Origin: Clostridia bacterium
GTDB lineage: Bacteria; Bacillota; Clostridia; HGM11514
Assembly (NCBI GenBank): GCA_900757255.1
Contig: CAAENE010000218.1
Location: 1-13,597 of the forward strand
DNA: 13,597 nt
Reading direction: 5' to 3'
The notes under the pieces were generated by a model. That model did not search any database. It saw only the letters and a list, made by a program, of their open reading frames with translations, and had not been told where the DNA came from. The position numbers were made by a program, and so were the translations under genes. This document shows, in pieces, positions 7,956 to 13,597 of this stretch (positions are counted from its first letter, which is position 1; every line of letters begins with the position of its first letter).

Positions 7956-10682
7956 TCACTCCATCGTCCCGCTAACGATTCTTCCATACACCGTTATCAC
8001 ACTGCCTTTTCCATCTTCATACACCAGGTACCCTCTTGCATATCTTGTCGCTCCAAGTCCTACATTTGTAAGGCTTGCCATATACTGCCCCGCCTCAGTC
8101 TGACTCCTTGCTTTCACCTTTGTCACTCCTGCTGTGTTGACTGTAAAGTCTCCCTCCGTCCGGCTGATCAGCGTTCCGCATTCTATCATTCCATACCCCT
8201 CCGGTATACTCACTTGTGATACAAATGACATTTTTCCTCCGCTTATCAGCACATTCGGGCTGGTTACCACCTCCGGTACTACCACTGCCGCCGCTCCGTA
8301 TACTGCTGTCAGGGCAATATTTCCTGATACAAAAAATGTATATATGTTCCTGTAGCTTACAATCTTACCTTCACTTTCCCAGTAACTGAACGGCTTTCCG
8401 TCTTTTACTGCTGCAGCTGTTACTGTTACCTTAGTATCGAATGGTACATTGCTTGCTGCCGTTTCCCCATCTGCCGTTACAGTGTATCCTGCCGCTGTAT
8501 CATTACTGTATCTTGCCGTCACCACTGTATTTTCTGTTACTGTCATCGGGAAGGTTTTATCCCAGCCCTCAAAAATTCTGCCTGGCTTGGATGGTTCCTG
8601 TATACCAACCGGAATCTCGTTCAGTATTCCGTCCGTTACCTCCTGCACTCCCAGTACCGCTCCATTGATATCTTTGAACACCACTTTATATCCATTGCCT
8701 TGTATTGGTTTAAACTGGGCTTTCAGTTCGGTATCTTCTGTCACAGTCAAGAGATATTCTGTACTGCTGCTCACTGCCTTTCCGTTCTCTTCCCAGTAAT
8801 CAAACTCATATCCGCTCCCAACTTCTGCGTTAGCCATCACTGTTATCTGAGAACCGTATGCCAGTCCTGTTCCTCCTCCTGATACACTCAGACCGGTAAT
8901 CCCATCTCCCCCGTTCAATACAGTTACATGATATGTATTTGCGGCTTCAAACACTGCTGTAAAAGCCGTATCTGCTTCAACTGTAACTGACAGGGCAGAC
9001 GAGTAGCTCACCGGCGCTCCGTTTCTTTCCCAGTGACTGAATACATATCCGCTATCTTTTTTTGCTGATGCATGAAGTTCAGCCGTATTTCCTGCCTGAT
9101 AGGTACCTCCCCCTACCACATTTATCTTAGATGTATCTGCTGCTCCTCTTGTATTGACCGTCATGGTATAATAGCTAACCCCAGCCGGTAAATCTCCAGT
9201 TCTTACTGCCTTTATCTGATCATATCTGACGATCCCTTCTGCATTATAGGCCTTTGAAAGAGTTACTGTCATTGGAATATCCTGATAGCTGCTGTAGGAA
9301 CCTGATAGTTTTACCCAATCTCCTGTTTTGATTCCGTCTGCACTTATATTGTCCATGACATTTTCCTGATTCTCCACTGCCTTTATATCATAAAGTTCAA
9401 TTGTTCGATTCCCTACCGAATCCCTTGCCTCTATTCTCATCGCTTCTGTATTACTGTCATATACCAGTGGTATTTTGCAGTATAGATCGTATTTTCCTTC
9501 CGGCAGTCCATTCAGAGTAAAGCGCCCTTCGGCGGTCTGCAGCGCGCTGTATAAATGCGAAGACCCGCCGGTCCAGCTTCTGCCAAAGCTTCCGGATCCA
9601 TCCAGGGTATTTGTGTTTCCCTCAAATACTCCGCTGTCTTCATCGTCAAAGATTATAACAGGTGATGGAGATGGAGTCGGTATCGGAGAAGGCAGCGGAG
9701 CAGCGGGTCTGAATTCTACCGAATCTACTCTCCATGTGCCTTCAGTTCCGCCAATTTCAAAAGTTAATTCTGGTTTTGTTGTTCTGTAAGTATGGTTTCC
9801 TGCATATACCCATGTTCCATTTGTTACATCAGAGGTATCAACAGTAAATATTTTCGGGCTTGCTCCCGCTTCTCTTACTGTTATTCTACCGTCTTTTACC
9901 GATGAACTATCACTATACGGAACATAAACATACAAATCATAGGTACCGGCTGCCGGCAGGGTCGGATTGGTTTTTATCCAAAAGCCGGCGGTGGAAAAGT
10001 CGCAGTGTTTCCCGCTCGCTCCCAGTGGGAGTCCGGCACCGCTGTAATAAACATGTGTCGCTGAAGAAGTATAGCTTGGCGCTATTTCTCCGCTGGAAAC
10101 GATCGTTTCGTCCAGGTTATCCGCTACCGTCCAGCGGGTATACTCTTCCTTAACAAGTTTAACGGTATCAACTCTCCAGTCGCCGCCCGAATCCCCCAAT
10201 TGAAAGGTTAGTTCAGGCTCTGCCGATGTAAAGGTCTGTCGTCCGACACGAACCCATCCGCCTGTTGCTGCATTGGCATTAACAGAATATTCTTTTGTAT
10301 AGGTACCGTCCGAAACCGAAATCATCCCATCTGATGTACCGCTTTCATAGGGGATGTACACATAAATTTCATAGGTTCCGGCCGAAGGCAAAACAGGATG
10401 TGTTTTCAGCCAAATACCCTGTGCAGAAATTGTATAATACAGATTGCCGTTATAGGGGGAACCTACCCGGTTGGAATAAACATTAGTCCCTGCGTAAGAG
10501 CCGCTCCATCCCGGCCCTTTCAGTTCAGTTGAAAATTCTGTTCTGTCCAGATGTTCGTCCAGACACCAAATTACTTCTGTCACTGATTCCGCACGAACCG
10601 GCTCAAAGCCGGAAAACAGTGAAAAAAACATTAGTACGATTAACAGCACAGCTCCATTTCTTTTTACAGATCGAGACAGCAT
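7956..10682 (-). CDS. Secreted multidomain carbohydrate-binding/repeat protein, no catalytic domain seen (908 aa)
   Basis: An exported accessory protein. The signal peptide covers residues 1-31 with an apparent VRA/ES cleavage site. Two copies of the golvesin-C-like module (about 36-180 and 180-326) closely resemble the modules of the neighbouring GH16 enzyme, sharing GTYDLYVYVP, GTWVYAGNHTY and WRVD-type stretches. A Pro/Ser linker (329-343) leads to a divergent third module (344-496). Four bacterial/InlB-like repeats follow (about 502-580, 582-660, 663-727, 731-797), with the typical GYxFxxW and TAxF/ARY motifs. The C-terminal module (about 805-908) includes YGMIECGTLIS and ARGYLVYEDGKG and resembles end modules of clostridial surface proteins. 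There is no SLH domain, LPXTG motif or transmembrane anchor, so it may be free or held by sugar binding. AAGGAGG lies eight bases before the ATG. The 96-bp gap after the oxidoreductase gene shows no convincing promoter or terminator, so co-transcription is likely. The sugar-binding role is inferred from the modules. Confidence 0.85.
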   Translation of the reverse strand: MLSRSVKRNGAVLLIVLMFFSLFSGFEPVRAESVTEVIWCLDEHLDRTEFSTELKGPGWSGSYAGTNVYSNRVGSPYNGNLYYTISAQGIWLKTHPVLPSAGTYEIYVYIPYESGTSDGMISVSDGTYTKEYSVNANAATGGWVRVGRQTFTSAEPELTFQLGDSGGDWRVDTVKLVKEEYTRWTVADNLDETIVSSGEIAPSYTSSATHVYYSGAGLPLGASGKHCDFSTAGFWIKTNPTLPAAGTYDLYVYVPYSDSSSVKDGRITVREAGASPKIFTVDTSDVTNGTWVYAGNHTYRTTKPELTFEIGGTEGTWRVDSVEFRPAAPLPSPIPTPSPSPVIIFDDEDSGVFEGNTNTLDGSGSFGRSWTGGSSHLYSALQTAEGRFTLNGLPEGKYDLYCKIPLVYDSNTEAMRIEARDSVGNRTIELYDIKAVENQENVMDNISADGIKTGDWVKLSGSYSSYQDIPMTVTLSKAYNAEGIVRYDQIKAVRTGDLPAGVSYYTMTVNTRGAADTSKINVVGGGTYQAGNTAELHASAKKDSGYVFSHWERNGAPVSYSSALSVTVEADTAFTAVFEAANTYHVTVLNGGDGITGLSVSGGGTGLAYGSQITVMANAEVGSGYEFDYWEENGKAVSSSTEYLLTVTEDTELKAQFKPIQGNGYKVVFKDINGAVLGVQEVTDGILNEIPVGIQEPSKPGRIFEGWDKTFPMTVTENTVVTARYSNDTAAGYTVTADGETAASNVPFDTKVTVTAAAVKDGKPFSYWESEGKIVSYRNIYTFFVSGNIALTAVYGAAAVVVPEVVTSPNVLISGGKMSFVSQVSIPEGYGMIECGTLISRTEGDFTVNTAGVTKVKARSQTEAGQYMASLTNVGLGATRYARGYLVYEDGKGSVITVYGRIVSGTME

Positions 10683-10778
10683 AAAATTACCTCCTTCATT
10701 TTACCCGGGTCTCCTAATTGTGTTCCTATTCTCTTGAAATGCTGTATACGTATTTTGTCAATTCGGGTTTTTCCTTCT

Positions 10779-11936
10779 TTAAAATTGGCTGATATCCGGT
10801 ATTGCTTCAAATTGTTCTGATTGACAAGCCTCTTTTGCCTTGAGGCACATCAGGGTACTGATAATTCCCTCGTCTATATAAGAACGTTCTTTTCCGGCAA
10901 CTAAATCCAAAAATTGTTTCATCAGTATGGTGTCACCGCCGAAATGCCCTGCCCCGTCACTGTCGTACTGATATGTGTCAACTCGTTTGCTGGTATGTGA
11001 AAACACCTTTACATATCCTTGATGCCAGTCATATTCCAAGGTTCCCTTATATCCGTAAACCCTGCCTCCCCTGCGTGCTGCATGGTGCCGGGCAAAAAAG
11101 TTCTGCGTATAGGCTGCGATGGCTCCCGATCCATATTTTATAATTGCGCTGCCGCAGTCCTGATTTCCGGTATCCTTTGCAAAACAGCAATATTCTCCCT
11201 GCACCTTATCTTCATAAAAATTTTCTATCATGTAGGGGCTTTCCGGACAATCCCAATATTTTTCGCAATCCTTACATTTCAGCCCCGCCGGCATATCTCC
11301 TTTAAAGATATGCTTGACGCTTACAGCGCTGATTTTTTTCGGCGTTTGCCCCATCATATAATTGATACAGTCAAAATCATGAGTTGATTTCTGAAGCCAC
11401 AGACCGCCGGTTTCCGTTTCATCCCTGTACCAGTCATGAAAATAACACCCGCCGTAAGGTACGTCGTTAAAGGCATCGATTTGCTCAACCGTCCCAATCG
11501 TGCCCGAATCAATTATTTCCTTTGATAATCTCGCAATATCAGTAAACCGCAGCGGGAAGGAAACTGTCACTTTTGGCTGATGTTTTTTCGCCGCGTCACT
11601 TAATCTTTTTAAGTCCTCCATGTTCGTTGAAATTGCTTTTTCCAGAAACAGCGGCAGCCCTCTCTCAATTACTTTGATTGCCATTTCCGTATGTAAAGAA
11701 TCGCGCGTCCCGATAAACACACCGTCCAGTTTTTCCTGATCCAGCATTTCATCCGCATTTGCATAAATTTTCGTGTCTGCGGCATAGATGTCCGGTCGTT
11801 CTTCTGCCTTCTGTTTTGCCTTTTCCTCATTAATGTCTGCAATGGCTGTAACTTTAGCGTCAAATGTGTGCTTTGGCAGATATGTCAGCATATATCCAAT
11901 TCTATGTCCAACTCCAATTACCCCAAAACGAAGCAT
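10779..11936 (-). CDS. Gfo/Idh/MocA family NAD(P)-dependent oxidoreductase (385 aa)
   Basis: A cytoplasmic sugar dehydrogenase-like enzyme. The N-terminal Rossmann fold starts directly with GVIGVGHRIG (residues 5-14), the dinucleotide-binding loop. The family's EKP motif appears as E99-K100-A, keeping the lysine. The conserved HxxD of the second domain is H186-D-F-D189. A cysteine cluster, C221-x2-C224-x5-C230 (CKDCEKYWDCPES), lies in the C-terminal domain; similar CxxC/CP clusters occur in a subgroup of this family, but whether a metal binds is unknown. The length is typical. AAGGAG lies about nine bases before the ATG. It heads the minus-strand gene group and is divergent from an AraC regulator 130 bp away. 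Members oxidise or reduce sugars, inositols or glycosyl groups, and some begin redox-assisted glycoside cleavage, so processing of a sugar released by the glycosidases is plausible. The substrate cannot be named. Confidence 0.9.
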   Translation of the reverse strand: MLRFGVIGVGHRIGYMLTYLPKHTFDAKVTAIADINEEKAKQKAEERPDIYAADTKIYANADEMLDQEKLDGVFIGTRDSLHTEMAIKVIERGLPLFLEKAISTNMEDLKRLSDAAKKHQPKVTVSFPLRFTDIARLSKEIIDSGTIGTVEQIDAFNDVPYGGCYFHDWYRDETETGGLWLQKSTHDFDCINYMMGQTPKKISAVSVKHIFKGDMPAGLKCKDCEKYWDCPESPYMIENFYEDKVQGEYCCFAKDTGNQDCGSAIIKYGSGAIAAYTQNFFARHHAARRGGRVYGYKGTLEYDWHQGYVKVFSHTSKRVDTYQYDSDGAGHFGGDTILMKQFLDLVAGKERSYIDEGIISTLMCLKAKEACQSEQFEAIPDISQF

Positions 11937-11960
11937 TTTTTACCACTCCTTAAAATTATT

Positions 11961-11989
11961 TTGCTTTTTCTTTGCTTTCATGATATACT
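11961..11989 (+). promoter_or_regulatory. Predicted promoter of the first AraC gene
   Basis: TTGCTT at 11961-11966 and TATACT at 11984-11989 are separated by 17 bp. The -10 matches five of six consensus bases and the -35 three of six. Transcription would start near 11996, leaving a leader of about 70 bases before the ATG at 12067. Three copies of TGCTTT (11962, 11973, 11995) lie across it at multiples of 11 bp. Confidence 0.5.
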
Positions 11990-12008
11990 AAATATGCTTT
12001 TTAGGAAA
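11980..12008 (-). promoter_or_regulatory. Possible promoter of the oxidoreductase gene group, overlapping the AraC promoter
   Basis: On the minus strand TATCAT (plus 11980-11985, five of six consensus bases) is preceded at 17 bp by TTTCCT (plus 12003-12008, three of six). It would give a leader of about 35 bases before the ATG at 11936. Its -10 overlaps the -10 of the plus-strand AraC promoter, so the two could not easily be occupied together. The weak -35 leaves this call uncertain. Confidence 0.35.
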
Positions 12009-12042
12009 TGCATTTTTTTCTTCAAAACTTACACTTTTGTAA
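12006..12042. promoter_or_regulatory. Two small inverted repeats in the divergent regulatory region
   Basis: A perfect 10-bp palindrome AAATGCATTT lies at 12006-12015, and TTACA-CTTT-TGTAA forms a 5-bp inverted repeat at 12029-12042. Both lie between the predicted AraC transcription start and its start codon, and upstream of the oxidoreductase promoter. They could be regulator sites, but short AT-rich palindromes also arise by chance. Confidence 0.25.
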
Positions 12043-12066
12043 ATGAATTTCTGGAAGTGAAAATAC

Positions 12067-12936
12067 ATGAATGCAAAGTTTTTTAAATACAAATTATCAA
12101 ATTTGATTGCAATTAATAAGATTGTATCCATCCATTATTATGAATACAGCAAACGGTTTGAGTTCAAAGGAGAAAGTCATGACTTTTGGGAAATCGTGTA
12201 TGTCGATAAAGGTGATTTGACCGTCGGCGCAGGGTCAAGAGAAATTTTCTTAAAACAAGGTGAGGCGGTTTTCCATAAGCCAAATGAATTTCATACCCTG
12301 CATGCAAACGGTGTGACGGCTCCAAATCTTTTTATTATCTCGTTTGTATGCCATTCCAAGGCTATGGATTTTTATAAAAATAAAACTCTGTACATTCCTC
12401 CAAAGTGCAGGAAGTTCATTGCACAGATTTTAGAAGAGAGCGAAAAGACTTTCGTTTATCCCTGTGAAAAACGGTTAATTTTAAAAGATGATGCGCCGGC
12501 TGGGGGACAGCAGCTGATAAAATGTTATCTGGAACAGTTTTTGATTATGCTGCTGCGTACAGAATCAGAAAAAAAAGAAAATAAGATATTCCCCTCTAAA
12601 ACAAGCGTGGAAAACTATTTTGCCTCTTCTGTGATAAAGCTGCTCGAGGACCATCTTTATGGCAAAATAACCGTTCAGGAAATTTGTGAACGTCTGAACT
12701 TCAGCCGTGCTTATGTTGCCAACGTATTTAAAAAAAATACCGGTTATTCTGTTTCAGAATACTATGCCCGCATGAAAATAAGCGAGGCCAAAAAGTTGAT
12801 TCGGGAAGAGAATTATAATTTTACACAAATATCGGAAATGCTTCATTTTGATACACCTAATTACTTTTCCCGCGCATTTAAACGCATTACCGGCATGACT
12901 CCGAGCGAATACAGAGCCTCTGTCAAAGTAGATTAA
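12067..12936 (+). CDS. AraC-family transcriptional regulator (289 aa)
   Basis: A two-domain DNA-binding regulator. The N-terminal cupin-like sensor (about 30-105) contains HDFWEIVYVDKGDLTV and a PNEFHTLHANG metal/sugar-pocket-type strand. The C-terminal pair of helix-turn-helix motifs spans about 201-286. The first HTH holds ITVQEICERLNFSRAYVANVF and the second FTQISEMLHFDTPNYFSRAFK, ending with the classic TGMTPSEYR. Such proteins usually bind a sugar and activate neighbouring catabolic genes. It is divergent from the oxidoreductase gene, which makes that gene group, its own promoter, and perhaps the GH2 promoter its likely targets. The start at 12067 has only a modest ribosome site, GGAAGTG seven bases upstream. 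The ligand is unknown. Confidence 0.92.
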   Translation: MNAKFFKYKLSNLIAINKIVSIHYYEYSKRFEFKGESHDFWEIVYVDKGDLTVGAGSREIFLKQGEAVFHKPNEFHTLHANGVTAPNLFIISFVCHSKAMDFYKNKTLYIPPKCRKFIAQILEESEKTFVYPCEKRLILKDDAPAGGQQLIKCYLEQFLIMLLRTESEKKENKIFPSKTSVENYFASSVIKLLEDHLYGKITVQEICERLNFSRAYVANVFKKNTGYSVSEYYARMKISEAKKLIREENYNFTQISEMLHFDTPNYFSRAFKRITGMTPSEYRASVKVD

Positions 12937-12959
12937 CATAAGCACCCTACCTATTTCTA

Positions 12960-12988
12960 TTGACTTATTGTTTTGCTGTTGTTATACT
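12960..12988 (+). promoter_or_regulatory. Strong predicted promoter of the second AraC gene
   Basis: TTGACT (12960-12965) and TATACT (12983-12988) are spaced by exactly 17 bp and match five of six bases each. Transcription would start near 12993-12996, only about 10-13 bases before the ATG at 13006, so the leader is little more than the ribosome site. The spacer contains TATTGTTTT at 12966-12974, identical to the direct-repeat unit upstream of the GH2 gene. A protein bound there would block this promoter. Confidence 0.7.
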
Positions 12989-13005
12989 GTAAATGAGGTG
13001 AGTGT

Positions 13006-13597
13006 ATGATGAGTTTGATATATCATCCGATAATATTGGAGCATGAAGGAGTTGAAAAAAGGGGGTTTTCACTCTGCGAAGCGAGATTGCAGGGAACGGA
13101 TGATTATTTATTCCTGCACTTTTTGACACCTGTCAACTTTTTACATAATGGTGTGTATCTTAAGCTGGAACCAGATACTTGTATTATAACCTCCCCTCAT
13201 ACGCCGCACGCCTTTAACAGCCCAGAGTGTGACCTTGTTCATAACTGGATCCATTTTTTGCCCAGCAATCCTGATCAGTTTTTACAGCTCGGGCTTCCAA
13301 TCAATCAAATTTTTACGGTGTCGAGGTCTCATTTCATTTCTCCTGTCTTTCAGAAACTGAAATCTGAGTTTGTTCATAAGGAACCCTATTGGCAAGACTG
13401 TATTTCTAACACTTTGGGAAACTTTTTTATCACTCTGGCACGTGAACTGCATAAAGAAAATGAATTCAGCGGTTATCTAATGGAGCAGAATGAGGCGTTT
13501 AAAAGATTCCGGATCAATCTATATAAGCGGGCAGGAGAAGATTGGACAGCTGATAAAATGGCATCTCAGCTGTCCCTGAGCCGCTCTCGTTTCACCG
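13006..13597 (+). CDS. Second AraC-family transcriptional regulator, C-terminus outside window
   Basis: An open frame of 197 codons running off the window end. The N-terminal part is an AraC-type sensor domain: the strand YLFLHFLTPVNF, then LEPDTCIITSPHTPHAF (about residues 54-70) and VHNWIHFLP, the usual pattern of cupin-like ligand-binding domains. At about residue 178 the first helix-turn-helix begins with DWTADKMASQLSLSRSRF, so the missing part is mainly the rest of the DNA-binding region, probably about 85-90 residues. Two adjacent ATGs (13006 and 13009) follow GAGGTG at 12995-13000, at spacings of five and eight bases; 13009 may be the better-spaced start. It is only distantly like the first AraC protein, so this is not a recent tandem copy. 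It has its own strong promoter and need not depend on the upstream gene. Confidence 0.85.
   Translation, partial: MMSLIYHPIILEHEGVEKRGFSLCEARLQGTDDYLFLHFLTPVNFLHNGVYLKLEPDTCIITSPHTPHAFNSPECDLVHNWIHFLPSNPDQFLQLGLPINQIFTVSRSHFISPVFQKLKSEFVHKEPYWQDCISNTLGNFFITLARELHKENEFSGYLMEQNEAFKRFRINLYKRAGEDWTADKMASQLSLSRSRFT

Noticed and set aside
7599..8219. Plus-strand open frame of 206 codons across the gap between the two exoprotein genes
   Set aside because: It is antisense to two well-supported genes and the 40-codon ORF, its product is Ser/Cys/Leu-rich low-quality sequence, and it has no recognisable domain.
10756..10761. Perfect TTGACA on the minus strand upstream of the 908-residue gene, as a promoter -35
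   Set aside because: At 16-18 bp spacing the -10 positions read TTTCAA, TTCAAG or TCAAGA, none like TATAAT.
10703..10768. Long-range inverted repeat (CAATTCGGGT at 10759-10768 against ACCCG and AATTG at 10703-10707 and 10716-10720) as an attenuator
   Set aside because: The pairing needs an 8-base bulge and a loop of about 38 bases, and no T run follows it, so it is a weak structure.
1..13597. tRNA or rRNA genes, insertion sequences, CRISPR arrays, riboswitches
   Set aside because: No cloverleaf-like sequences, terminal inverted repeats, transposase frames or regularly spaced repeat arrays were seen; the gaps between genes are under 200 bases and explained by promoters, one terminator and one small ORF.

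Overview
The window looks like a polysaccharide-degradation locus of a Gram-positive Bacillota bacterium. Clues are three S-layer homology (SLH) domains, strong AAGGAGG-type ribosome binding sites, sigma-A-like promoters, moderate-to-low GC by eye, and AraC regulators next to glycosidases. Clostridia (Lachnospiraceae-like) or Paenibacillaceae would both fit, and the sequence alone does not decide between them.

Layout: most of the window is read on the minus strand. From right to left, a Gfo/Idh/MocA oxidoreductase (11936 to 10779) is followed by a secreted 908-residue binding and repeat protein with no visible enzyme domain (10682 to 7956). Next comes a 40-residue peptide gene (7942 to 7820), then a 1983-residue secreted GH16 glycanase with C-terminal SLH domains (7750 to 1799). 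A rho-independent terminator at 1726-1759 closes this group. A separate promoter then drives a cytoplasmic GH2 glycosidase (1626 to beyond position 1, cut by the window edge). On the plus strand at the right end are two AraC-family regulators. One (12067-12936) is divergent from the oxidoreductase. The other starts at 13006, has its own strong promoter, and is cut by the window end.

How the genes could work together (inference): the SLH-anchored GH16 enzyme cuts an extracellular glycan at the cell surface, and the 908-residue protein shares its N-terminal binding modules and probably helps bind the same material. Imported fragments would be trimmed by the GH2 enzyme and possibly modified by the oxidoreductase. 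No transporter is seen in the window. The two AraC proteins are obvious candidates for substrate-responsive control. A pair of identical 9-bp direct repeats with a 21-bp period sits just upstream of the GH2 promoter, and the same 9-mer lies inside the promoter of the second AraC gene.

The points most worth a second look are the 40-codon ORF between the two exoprotein genes, the shared 9-bp putative operator, and a module of about 145 residues duplicated within and between the two neighbouring surface proteins. No RNA genes, insertion sequences, CRISPR arrays or phage genes were seen. No gene-free stretch exceeds 300 bases.
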